The notes beneath the pieces were generated by a model. It saw nothing but the letters and a program-made list of their open reading frames with translations. It ran no database searches and was not told where the DNA came from. Of a DNA stretch of 64,000 bases, positions 17,630-25,587 are shown in pieces. Where the stretch lies: the NCBI GenBank assembly GCA_035690495.1, contig DASSKK010000010.1, forward strand, positions 1 through 64,000, written 5' to 3'. Origin of the DNA: DASSKK01 sp035690495. GTDB taxonomy: Bacteria; Actinomycetota; Actinomycetes; Propionibacteriales; Nocardioidaceae. Each line of letters starts with the position of its first letter. Position 1 is the first letter of the stretch. Position numbers and translations under genes: made by a program.

Positions 17630-18436
17630 ATGGACCTGAAGCACACGTTCACCGTCCCGGCCACACTGGATGAGACCTGGGCCGCCTTCGAGGACATCGA
17701 GTCGGTCGCCGGGTGCTTCCCCGGCGCCACGGTGACCTCGGTCGACGGCGACGACTTCAAGGGATCCTGCAAGGTCAAGCTCGGCCCGATCGCGCTGGTC
17801 TACAACGGCTCGGGCCACTTCGTGGAGAAGGACAAGGGCGCGGGCCGGTTCGTGCTGGAGGCCAAGGGCAAGGACAAGCGCGGCAACGGCACGGCGGGCG
17901 CCACCGTGACCGCCACGATGAGCGACGCCGGGTCCGGGTCGACCGCGGTCGAGGTGCTCACCGACCTGTCGATCACCGGCAAGCCGGCCCAGTTCGGCCG
18001 CGGGGTGATCCAGGACGTCTCGGACAAGCTGCTCGGCCAGTTCGTGGCGTGCCTGGAGAAGACCGTCGGCGCCTCGCCGGTTGAGCCTGTCGAAACCAAG
18101 ACCGTCGCCGAGGCACCCACCTCAACCCCAACGGCCCCAAAGGAGCCAGCGACGGCCACGGACGGTCCGACCGCTGACCAGAACGCCTCGACAACAGCGA
18201 CCGATCGGAGCGCGGGCGGCGGGGCGACCGTGGATGGGTCTGGCAGCGAGGCGACGAAGGAGCCGAGCCGGTTGGGCGCCCCGTCGCCGGCGCGCAGTTC
18301 GGGCGCTCAAACCGATGCTCTTGATCTCGGGGCGACCGTGCTGCCCGTGCTGGCGAAGGCGTACTGGAAGCAGGCGCTCGGCGGTCTCGGGGCGCTCGCG
18401 CTGCTCGTCTGGGTGTGGCGACGCCTCCGCTCCTGA
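17630..18436 (+). CDS. coxG: CoxG-like SRPBCC protein with C-terminal membrane anchor
   Basis: A 268-residue protein. Residues 1-145 form the SRPBCC/CoxG fold (DLKHTFTVPATLDETWAAFEDIE); family members bind menaquinone or help anchor the CO dehydrogenase to the membrane. A low-complexity Thr/Ala/Ser linker (about 150-225) follows, then a single C-terminal helix (LGGLGALALLVWVW) with a basic end, so the protein is probably tail-anchored. The linker starts with a repeat copy encoding VEPVETK (18077-18098). It starts six bases after coxM and closes the locus. Confidence 0.88.
   Translation: MDLKHTFTVPATLDETWAAFEDIESVAGCFPGATVTSVDGDDFKGSCKVKLGPIALVYNGSGHFVEKDKGAGRFVLEAKGKDKRGNGTAGATVTATMSDAGSGSTAVEVLTDLSITGKPAQFGRGVIQDVSDKLLGQFVACLEKTVGASPVEPVETKTVAEAPTSTPTAPKEPATATDGPTADQNASTTATDRSAGGGATVDGSGSEATKEPSRLGAPSPARSSGAQTDALDLGATVLPVLAKAYWKQALGGLGALALLVWVWRRLRS
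18077..18098 (-). repeat. Short coding repeat in coxG linker
   Basis: On the minus strand it reads GGTTTCGACAGGCTCAACC; on the coding strand it encodes VEPVETK at the boundary between the SRPBCC domain and the linker. Confidence 0.7.
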
Positions 18437-18645
18437 CTGCACCGTCCCCCACCGCCCCGCCCCCTGGGGCCGGGTCAACGGTTGGTAACGGCTGGTCACA
18501 GAACTGTCACAACCTGCGTCGAACCTGTTAGGGACTCCCGATCCGGGGAACGCCGAAGTCACATACGAGTTGACGTGTGCCGTCACGGCCACAGCCGTGC
18601 CGGCACGGGGCGCGCATGCGCGCCCGCCCGAGGAGGTGCCCAGGA

Positions 18646-20289
18646 ATGCTCAAGAGGCTGAGAATCGTCGCACCCCTCGCCGCCGTGGCGTTGATCGCCG
18701 CGGCGTGCGGAGGAGGCAGTGGCGGAGGAAACGGTGGTGGCGGCGGCAACGCCGGCGGCTCGGGGGGCGGCGGCGGTGGCAGCACCGGCGCGGCCGGCGG
18801 GTCGTTCTCGATCGCCATCGGTGAGCCGCACAACCTGTTCCCGCCCGGCAACTGCTATGCGTCCGAGTGCACCTCCGTGATCAACCAGCTGTTCACCGGC
18901 CTGGTCGAGGGCGTGAACGGCAAGCCCGAGATGCGGGTGGCCAAGTCGATCACCAGCAGCGACGAGGTCCACTTCGACATCAAGCTGAACAAGGGTTGGA
19001 AGTTCCACAACGGCGAGCCGGTGGACGCCGACGCGTTCCTCCGCTCCTGGAACTACACCGCCTACGGCCCCAACGCGCAGCAGACCTCGGGGTTCTTCAC
19101 CCAGATCAAGGGCTACGACGCGATGCAGGGCAAGAACCCGAAGGCCAAGACCCTGAGCGGCCTGCAGAAGGTCAACGACTACGAGTTCAAGGTCACGATG
19201 ATCGCGCCGTTCAGCCAGTTCGAGCAGTCCCTGCTCTACACCCCGGCGTTCGCCCCGGTCTCCAAGACCTGCCTGAACAACATCAAGGCGTGCAACGAGG
19301 GCAAGATGCCGGTCGGCGACGGTCCTTACGAGATGGCCAGCCCCTGGCAGCACAACGAGTCGATCACGGTGAAGAAGTACTCCGCCTACAAGGGTCCTGA
19401 CGCCGGGAAGGCCGACCAGATCACGTTCAAGATCTACACCGACTTGTCGACCGCCTTCCGCGACTGGCAGGCCGGCAACCTGGACATCGTCGCTCCCGAG
19501 CCGCAGCAGGTGCCGCAGGCCAAGCAGGCGGCTGGGGACAACGTCATCGAAACCAGCTCGTCGGACTTCACCTACATCGGGCTGCCCACCTACATCCCCT
19601 ACCTGAAGAACAAGGACGTCCGGCACGCGCTGTCGCTGGCGATCAACCGCAAGGCGATCATCAAGAACCTGCTGTCCGGGCTCGCCACGCCGGCGCAGTC
19701 GGTGGTCTCGCCGATCATGCCCGGCGGTGGCGGCGATCACTGCGACTACTGTGTCTACAACCCGAAGAAGGCCAAGGCGCTGATGAAGCAGTCGGGCGTC
19801 ACCCTGCCCCAGAACATCGAGATCTGGGTGAACTCCGGCGCCGGCAACGACCAGTGGGTGCAGGCGGTCGGCCAGCAGTGGAAGCAGACGTTCGGGGTGA
19901 ACTTCAAGCTCAAGGAGCTGCAGTTCCCGCAGTACCTCGACAAGCTCGGCCACGGCGAGGTCACCGGACCGTTCCGCCTCGGCTGGATCGAGGACTACCC
20001 CTCGATGTACGACTACCTGCAGCCGATCTACTTCAAGAACTCGCCTTCGAACTACATGCATTACGACAACCCGCAGTTCGAGCAGCTGGTCAACGAGGGG
20101 AGCGCGGCCAGCTCGCAGTCGGCAGCGATCGCGAAGTACTCCAAGGCCGAGGACATGTTGATCGAGGACATGCCGGTCATCCCGATGTACTACGGCAAGG
20201 CGTTCTACATCTACTCGAAGAACGTCTCCAACGTGAAGTACGACCCGCTGTACCGCATCGACGTCAGCCAGGTGACCGTCAACCAGTAG
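18646..20289 (+). CDS. Peptide ABC transporter substrate-binding lipoprotein
   Basis: A 547-residue SBP_bac_5 family protein (OppA/DppA type). The signal peptide ends in a lipobox (LIAAAC, Cys21), followed by a Gly/Ser-rich spacer to about residue 50, so it is a membrane-anchored extracellular binding protein. Family stretches include WKFHNGEPVDADAFLRSWNY and NKDVRHALSLAINRKAI. ATG 18646 has AGGAGG (18631-18636) nine bases upstream; an in-frame start at 18577 would precede the ribosome-binding site. The 209 bases before it, after coxG, hold its promoter region. It feeds the permease and ATPase genes downstream. Confidence 0.94.
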   Translation: MLKRLRIVAPLAAVALIAAACGGGSGGGNGGGGGNAGGSGGGGGGSTGAAGGSFSIAIGEPHNLFPPGNCYASECTSVINQLFTGLVEGVNGKPEMRVAKSITSSDEVHFDIKLNKGWKFHNGEPVDADAFLRSWNYTAYGPNAQQTSGFFTQIKGYDAMQGKNPKAKTLSGLQKVNDYEFKVTMIAPFSQFEQSLLYTPAFAPVSKTCLNNIKACNEGKMPVGDGPYEMASPWQHNESITVKKYSAYKGPDAGKADQITFKIYTDLSTAFRDWQAGNLDIVAPEPQQVPQAKQAAGDNVIETSSSDFTYIGLPTYIPYLKNKDVRHALSLAINRKAIIKNLLSGLATPAQSVVSPIMPGGGGDHCDYCVYNPKKAKALMKQSGVTLPQNIEIWVNSGAGNDQWVQAVGQQWKQTFGVNFKLKELQFPQYLDKLGHGEVTGPFRLGWIEDYPSMYDYLQPIYFKNSPSNYMHYDNPQFEQLVNEGSAASSQSAAIAKYSKAEDMLIEDMPVIPMYYGKAFYIYSKNVSNVKYDPLYRIDVSQVTVNQ

Positions 20290-20326
20290 GCCGAACCGGC
20301 AGCACGTAGGTCTGGTCTCGCCTTTG

Positions 20327-20368
20327 GGTGGGCCCGTACTCTCTAGAACATCGAGGGGCGGGCCCACC
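20327..20368 (+). terminator. Hairpin between binding protein and permease
   Basis: GGTGGGCCCG (20327-20336) pairs perfectly with CGGGCCCACC (20359-20368) across a 22-base loop. It lies between the substrate-binding protein and the first permease gene. Such hairpins often attenuate or stabilise so that binding protein is made in excess. Confidence 0.6.
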
Positions 20369-20391
20369 GGCGAGGTGTGAGGAGGTGACCC

Positions 20392-21396
20392 TTGGGCAGG
20401 TACGTCGTCCGCAGGCTGTTGCAGTTCATCCCGGTGCTGATCGGGACTCTGTTCCTGATCCACTACATGACCACGCTGGGCATCCAGTTCACGGGCAACC
20501 CGGTCCGGGCGATCTTCGGCGCCAGGCAGCCACCCCAGAGCGTCATCAACGCGGTCTCGGCGAAGTACCACCTCGGCGATCCGTGCCTCCAGCAGCCGGG
20601 CAACCCGTGCTTCAACCTCTTCGTGGAACGGCTCGGCCGCTACGCCCACGGCGACTTCGGGCAGGACTTCAACGACCAGTCGGTGGTCGCCCTGCTTTCC
20701 CGGCGCTGGCCGATCACCGGGCGGCTGACGCTCATCGCGATCGCCTTCGAGTCGGTCTTCGGGATCCTGCTCGGCGTGCTCTCGGGCATCCGCAAGGACA
20801 AGCTGGCCGACAACTTCACCAAGGTGCTCACGGTGCTGCTGATCGCCATCCCGGTGTTCGTTCTGGGCGTGCTGGTCCAGCTGGCCCTCGGTGTGTGGGT
20901 CGGCGTCTGGATCGGCGGGCAGTCGTGGCTTCCGGGCTGGCTCACCGACGTGTTCACCGTCAGCTTCAAGGCCGACCATCCGTGGCTGAGCCTGATCATC
21001 CCCGGGATGGTGCTCGGGGCGCTCTCACTTGCCTCGATCGCCCGGCTGACCCGCACCGGCCTGATCGAGAACCTCAGCTCCGACTACGTCCGCACCGCGC
21101 AGGCCAAGGGCCTCACGCCGCGGCGGGTGATCGGGGTGCACACACTGCGCAACTCGCTGATCCCCGTGGCCACCTACATCGGTGCCGACTTCGGCTTCCT
21201 GATCGGCGGCGCGATCGTCACCGAGGGGATCTTCAACATCCCGGGCATCGGCGGCCTGGCCTACCAGTCGGTCCTCACCGGCGTCGTCCCGGTGATCATC
21301 GCACTGGTCACGATCCTGGTGCTGATCTTCCTGGTCTTCAACCTGCTGGTCGACATCTTGTACGCCGTTCTCGACCCGAGGATCCGCTATGACTGA
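20392..21396 (+). CDS. Oligopeptide ABC transporter permease, DppB/OppB type
   Basis: A 334-residue BPD_transp_1 permease. The N-terminal signature MGRYVVRRLLQFIPVLIGTLF and the cytoplasmic EAA loop (DYVRTAQAKGLTPRRVI) are clear, with about six membrane helices. The start is TTG 20392, chosen because GGAGGT (20381-20386) sits five bases upstream and the family begins exactly there. It overlaps the next permease gene by eight bases. Together with the second permease it forms the transmembrane pore. Confidence 0.93.
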   Translation: MGRYVVRRLLQFIPVLIGTLFLIHYMTTLGIQFTGNPVRAIFGARQPPQSVINAVSAKYHLGDPCLQQPGNPCFNLFVERLGRYAHGDFGQDFNDQSVVALLSRRWPITGRLTLIAIAFESVFGILLGVLSGIRKDKLADNFTKVLTVLLIAIPVFVLGVLVQLALGVWVGVWIGGQSWLPGWLTDVFTVSFKADHPWLSLIIPGMVLGALSLASIARLTRTGLIENLSSDYVRTAQAKGLTPRRVIGVHTLRNSLIPVATYIGADFGFLIGGAIVTEGIFNIPGIGGLAYQSVLTGVVPVIIALVTILVLIFLVFNLLVDILYAVLDPRIRYD

Positions 21397-22312
21397 GCAG
21401 ACGATGGAGGGCGTCAGCACCCCCCCCGCATCCGGCGACCCATCCCAGCAGAGCGGCGGATCGTCGACCCGGAGTCTGTGGGGCGACGCGCTCCACGACC
21501 TGATCCGCAACCCGCTGTTCGTGATTCCGGTGCTCGTCGTGCTCGCGGTCGTCTCGATGGCCATCGCACCCCAGATCTGGACCGGCGCCGACCCGAACAA
21601 CTGCCACCTGGTCCAGAGCAAGCACGGTCCCTCACCGGGGCACCCGTTCGGGTTCACGATCTACGGCTGCGACATGTTCGCCCAGGTGATCTACGGCGCC
21701 CGCCCGGACATCATCATCGCGGTGGTGTGCACCGCCGGGATCGCGACCGTCGGGACCGCCCTGGGCACACTGGCCGGTTTCTTCGGCGGCTGGACGGACA
21801 TCATCATCTCCAGGCTCACCGACATCTTCTTCGGGCTGCCGTTCATCCTTGCCGCGCTGATCTTCCTGGCCATCGTCGGCAACCACTCGGTGTACGCGGT
21901 CTCATTGATTCTGATCGTCTTCGGCTGGACCCAGCTGACCAGGATCATGCGTGGCAGCGTGCTGGAGACCAAGAACCGCGACTACGTCGAAGCAGCTCGG
22001 GCCCTGGGAGCGCGCAACGGCCGGATCATCTTCAAGCACATCCTGCCGAACGCGATCGCCCCGGTGATCGTGCTGTCCACGATCGCGCTGGGCGGGTTCG
22101 TGTCCGCGGAGGCCACGCTGACCTTCCTCGGGGTCGGCCTGCAGCGCCCGACGATCTCCTGGGGGGTCCTGATCACCGACGGGCAGGACTGGGCGATCTC
22201 CGGCTACCCGCACCTGCTGGTCTATCCGTGCGCGTTCCTGATCGCCACCGTGCTGGCCTTCATCCTGGTCGGTGACGCGGTTCGCGACGCCCTCGACCCG
22301 AAGCTTCGATGA
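21389..22312 (+). CDS. Oligopeptide ABC transporter permease, DppC/OppC type
   Basis: A 307-residue second permease. A first helix (FVIPVLVVLAVVSMAIAPQ) follows a hydrophilic N-terminus, then an extracytoplasmic loop containing two cysteines and the BPD_transp_1 domain with the EAA loop (DYVEAARALGARNGRIIFKH). The OppC_N-type start is normal for this family. ATG 21389 overlaps the upstream stop. Two runs of C (21421-21427) near its start are part of the coding sequence, not a frameshift. Confidence 0.93.
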   Translation: MTEQTMEGVSTPPASGDPSQQSGGSSTRSLWGDALHDLIRNPLFVIPVLVVLAVVSMAIAPQIWTGADPNNCHLVQSKHGPSPGHPFGFTIYGCDMFAQVIYGARPDIIIAVVCTAGIATVGTALGTLAGFFGGWTDIIISRLTDIFFGLPFILAALIFLAIVGNHSVYAVSLILIVFGWTQLTRIMRGSVLETKNRDYVEAARALGARNGRIIFKHILPNAIAPVIVLSTIALGGFVSAEATLTFLGVGLQRPTISWGVLITDGQDWAISGYPHLLVYPCAFLIATVLAFILVGDAVRDALDPKLR

Positions 22313-22340
22313 CCCTCAGACTCCTGATGAGAGAGCGCCG

Positions 22341-23402
22341 ATGAGCAACGATTCCCCCGACGTCCTGGTCCGCGAGGCCGACACCCCGCGCGCCGCCGTC
22401 GAGTCGATGCCCGGCTACGACCCGCGGGCACCGCTGCTGAGCCTCGACGACCTCAAGGTCGAGTTCCACACCCGGGACGGCGTCGTGCACGCCGTCAACG
22501 GCGTCAACTACACCGTCGAGTCCGGCCAGACTCTTGGCGTGATCGGCGAGTCCGGCTCCGGCAAGTCCGTGACCGCCCAGGCGGTCATGGGCATCGTGCC
22601 GTCCCCGGGCCGGGTGTCGGGTGGCCACGTCCGCTATCGCGGCGTCGACCTGGGCGCTCTGAATGAGGGCCAGCGCCGGCAGATCCGCGCCGAGGCGATC
22701 GCCATGGTGTTCCAGGACGCCCTGTCCGCGCTCAACCCGGTGTTCACCGTCGGCTTCCAGATCGGCGAGCTGTTCCGCAAGCATCGGGGGATGAAGCGAG
22801 CCGATGCCAGGAAGCGGGCCGCCGAGCTGCTCGACATGGTGCGCATCCCGAACGCCAAGGACCGGGTCAGCGCCTACCCGCACGAGTTCTCCGGTGGGAT
22901 GCGGCAGCGGGTGATGATCGCGATGGCACTCGCCCTCGACCCCGACGTTCTCATCGCCGACGAGCCCACCACCGCGCTCGACGTCACTATCCAGGCGCAG
23001 ATCATGAACCTGCTGGCAGACCTCCAGCAAGAGCGCCACATGGGACTGATCCTGATCACCCACGACATGGGCGTGGTCGCCGACGTCGCGGACCGGGTCG
23101 TGGTGATGTACGCCGGCAAGGTCGTCGAGCACTCCCCGGTGGAAGATGCCTACGCCGACCCGGCCCACCCCTACACCCGGGCGCTGCTGCGGTCGATCCC
23201 GCGGGTAGACCGCAAGGGACAGTCGCTCGACGTGATCGAGGGGCTGCCGCCGAACCTCGCCAGGATCCCCCCGGGCTGCTCCTTCCACCCGCGGTGCCCG
23301 TTCGCCCGGGACCGCTGCCGTGAGGAGGAGCCTCCGTTGTACGACGTCGGCCCCGGGCGGGACAGTGCCTGCCACTTCTGGCAGGAGGTGATCGAGTCGT
23401 GA
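22341..23402 (+). CDS. Oligopeptide ABC transporter ATP-binding protein, DppD/OppD type
   Basis: A 353-residue ATPase. Walker A GESGSGKS, signature FSGGMRQRV, Walker B VLIADEPTTALD, and the C-terminal oligopeptide-transporter extension with HPRCPFARDRC, whose cysteines are typical of the OppD/OppF C-terminus and can bind an Fe-S cluster. ATG 22341 fits the family start; an in-frame start at 22272 overlaps the permease and has no ribosome-binding site. The stop overlaps the next ATPase start by four bases. Confidence 0.94.
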   Translation: MSNDSPDVLVREADTPRAAVESMPGYDPRAPLLSLDDLKVEFHTRDGVVHAVNGVNYTVESGQTLGVIGESGSGKSVTAQAVMGIVPSPGRVSGGHVRYRGVDLGALNEGQRRQIRAEAIAMVFQDALSALNPVFTVGFQIGELFRKHRGMKRADARKRAAELLDMVRIPNAKDRVSAYPHEFSGGMRQRVMIAMALALDPDVLIADEPTTALDVTIQAQIMNLLADLQQERHMGLILITHDMGVVADVADRVVVMYAGKVVEHSPVEDAYADPAHPYTRALLRSIPRVDRKGQSLDVIEGLPPNLARIPPGCSFHPRCPFARDRCREEEPPLYDVGPGRDSACHFWQEVIES

Positions 23403-24430
23403 ACACCGGCGGAAGCGGAGACAACGTCATCGAGGTGCGCGACCTGGTCAAGCACTTCCCGTTGATGCAGGGCATCGTGTTCAAGCACGAGGTGGCCAAG
23501 GTGCACGCCGTCGACGGGATCAGCTTCGACCTGCGCCGCGGCGAGACCCTTGGCCTGGTCGGCGAGTCCGGATGCGGGAAGACGACGGTCGGCCGGTTGC
23601 TGATGGGGCTGGAGAGGCCGACCGCCGGGACGATCGAAGTGCTCGGACAGGACATCGCGTCGATGAAGCCGCGGCAGCTGCGCGAGATCCGCCGCGACAT
23701 CCAGATCGTGCTTCAGGACCCCTACTCCTCCTTGAACCCGCGGATGACTGTCGGCGACATCGTCGGCGAGCCGTTCGAGATCCACTCGGACGTTGCCCCG
23801 AAGGGGGACCGCAGGAAGCGGGTGCGCGATCTGCTCGACGTGGTCGGCCTGAGTCCTGAGCACATCAACCGCTACCCGCACCAGTTCTCCGGAGGTCAGC
23901 GACAGCGCATCGGCATCGCCCGCGCCCTCGCGCTGCGCCCCAAGGTGATCGTCTGCGACGAGCCGGTCTCCGCCCTCGACGTCTCCGTGCAGGCGCAGGT
24001 GATCAACCTGTTGGAGCAGCTGCAGGACGAGTTCGACCTGTCCTACCTGTTCATCGCCCACGACCTGTCGGTGGTGCGGCACATCTGCGACCGGATCGCG
24101 GTGATGTACCTCGGCCGGATCATGGAGGTCGGCACGGACGTGGAGATCGCCGAGCACCCCACCCATCCCTACACCCAGGGCCTGCTGTCCGCGGTCCCGG
24201 TCCCCGACCCCAGCACGCGCGACACCCGCCAGCGGGTCCGGCTGGAGGGCGACGTACCCAACCCCACCGACCCGCCGTCGGGCTGCCGCTTCCGGACCCG
24301 CTGCTACAAGGCCGAGGACGTGTGCGCGGAGAAGGACCCCTCGTTGATCGTGCGGGACGGCTCGCCGCATCCCTCCGCGTGCCTGTTCGCCGAGGAGCGG
24401 GATGTCGTGCACGCGCAAAGCGGGGACTGA
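23399..24430 (+). CDS. Oligopeptide ABC transporter ATP-binding protein, DppF/OppF type
   Basis: A 343-residue second ATPase. Walker A GESGCGKTT, signature FSGGQRQRIG, Walker B VIVCDEPVSALD, and a C-terminal CRFRTRCYKAEDVC cysteine cluster. It pairs with the preceding ATPase to drive import. It starts at GTG 23399. The operon ends here: the next gene is on the other strand and a GC-rich hairpin lies 21 bases downstream. Confidence 0.94.
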   Translation: MNTGGSGDNVIEVRDLVKHFPLMQGIVFKHEVAKVHAVDGISFDLRRGETLGLVGESGCGKTTVGRLLMGLERPTAGTIEVLGQDIASMKPRQLREIRRDIQIVLQDPYSSLNPRMTVGDIVGEPFEIHSDVAPKGDRRKRVRDLLDVVGLSPEHINRYPHQFSGGQRQRIGIARALALRPKVIVCDEPVSALDVSVQAQVINLLEQLQDEFDLSYLFIAHDLSVVRHICDRIAVMYLGRIMEVGTDVEIAEHPTHPYTQGLLSAVPVPDPSTRDTRQRVRLEGDVPNPTDPPSGCRFRTRCYKAEDVCAEKDPSLIVRDGSPHPSACLFAEERDVVHAQSGD

Positions 24431-24446
24431 CTCCGGGCGCCTGCGC

Positions 24447-24818
24447 TCAGCGGGGGAGACCCCCGAGCGGTGCGACGCTGATGCCGGACTTCTCGCACAC
24501 CCAGGTCGGGTCGGGCCCGCCGAGCTCGGGATGGATGTAGAGCGCGTGCGCGTCCAGCTGGTCGCACGACCTACACAGCGGCCAGCGTCCGACCGACTCC
24601 AGCAGCGCGTCCTGCACGTCCTGGGCAACCAGCCCGGCGACGTACCGCTTGCCCTCCTCCCACTGGGAGGCCCACCACCGTCGGGTGGTCACCGCTGCCT
24701 CCAGGGCCGATACCGACGCAGGCGTGGCGGCCGCGGTCGCCTCCAGATCGTGCAACACGAGGGCACGCGCCGTGAGGAGTACGTCGGTCTGCGGGTCGTC
24801 GGATGTCACGATGTCCAT
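24447..24818 (-). CDS. Hypothetical protein with CxxC motif, 123 aa
   Basis: I do not recognise a named family. Residues 1-60 are helical and acidic/alanine-rich; VTTRRWWASQWEEGKRYVAGLVAQDVQDALLES is central in position (about 44-76) and a zinc-ribbon-like pair CRSCDQ plus VCEKSG follows. The ATG at 24818 is one base from the GTG proposed for cutC on the other strand. The 3' end contains a CGGGGG-AGA-CCCCCG hairpin (24451-24465) that could terminate transcription from both sides. Confidence 0.65.
   Translation of the reverse strand: MDIVTSDDPQTDVLLTARALVLHDLEATAAATPASVSALEAAVTTRRWWASQWEEGKRYVAGLVAQDVQDALLESVGRWPLCRSCDQLDAHALYIHPELGGPDPTWVCEKSGISVAPLGGLPR
24451..24465. terminator. GC hairpin, possible bidirectional terminator
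   Basis: CGGGGG-AGA-CCCCCG, 6-bp arms and 3-base loop, 21 bases after the oligopeptide operon and inside the last codons of the opposing gene. Confidence 0.45.
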
Positions 24819-24819
24819 T

Positions 24820-25587
24820 GTGAGCACGGATCAAGGCCCGGTGCAGGTCGAGCGGTCCGCCTCGCCCCTTCTGGAGGTGGCGGTGGTGCACGAGCGCGAC
24901 GTCGCGGGCGCCGACGAAGGGGGCGCGGACCGGTTGTTCCTGCTCGCATCACCGGAGGAGGGGGGCCGCTCGCCTGAGCCGGCGCTGGTGTCCGGCGTGT
25001 GCCGTGAGACGGACCTGCCCGTGCGGGTGCTGCTGCGGCTGTCCGAGGGCTACACCACCACCGGCGGGGAGATGACCCGGTTGGTGGGGCTGGGCGAGGA
25101 CTACCTGTCCGCGGGGGCGGCGGGGGTGGCATTCGGCTTCCTCGACGCCGACACCGAGATCGACACCGAGGTCTGCGGCTACCTTGCCGACCGGCTGCCC
25201 GAGGTGGCCTGGACGTTCGACCGGGCGATCGACGCGGCGCTGTCGACCGGCCGTGCCTGGCGGCAGGTGGCCGCGCTGCCCGGCGTCGACGCGGTGCTGT
25301 CGGCCGGGTCGGCGCGAGGGCTGTCGACCGGACACGACGAGCTCACCGACCGTGCCGCCGCAGACCCCGACGTGGCGCGGCTGCTGCTGGCCGGTGGCGG
25401 GCTGCAGCCGGAGCATGTGCCGTGGCTGGCGCGGGCCGGGGTGCGGCAGTTCCACGTCGGCGTCTCGGTGCGGCCCGGGCGTTCCTGGACCAAGGCATAC
25501 GTCGACGCGGGGCATGTGCGCGCCTGGCGGCTGCTCCTCGACCACGTCGAGACCGGGCGCCCCGACGCACCAGGACCGGCAGAGTGA
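24820..25587 (+). CDS. cutC: CutC-family protein
   Basis: A 255-residue TIM-barrel CutC protein. CutC was linked to copper handling; its biochemical activity is not settled. Signature parts are LLEVAVVHERDVAGADEGGADRL at the N-terminus (positions about 17-39), ETDLPVRVLLR, WTFDRAIDAA and VLSAGSARG. The start is uncertain: GTG 24820 is the longest plausible, GTG 24841 would also give a complete domain. The C-terminus overlaps the start of the next gene, suggesting co-translation. Confidence 0.82.
   Translation: MSTDQGPVQVERSASPLLEVAVVHERDVAGADEGGADRLFLLASPEEGGRSPEPALVSGVCRETDLPVRVLLRLSEGYTTTGGEMTRLVGLGEDYLSAGAAGVAFGFLDADTEIDTEVCGYLADRLPEVAWTFDRAIDAALSTGRAWRQVAALPGVDAVLSAGSARGLSTGHDELTDRAAADPDVARLLLAGGGLQPEHVPWLARAGVRQFHVGVSVRPGRSWTKAYVDAGHVRAWRLLLDHVETGRPDAPGPAE

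Noticed and set aside
18583..20979. Long minus-strand open frame antisense to the binding protein
   Set aside because: The plus strand encodes a complete lipoprotein and permease; the antisense translation has no family features and is Val/Arg/His-rich.
21421..21427. Frameshift at a run of C in the second permease gene
   Set aside because: The frame continues through the run into a complete permease and the start ATG is in frame, so the run is part of the coding sequence.
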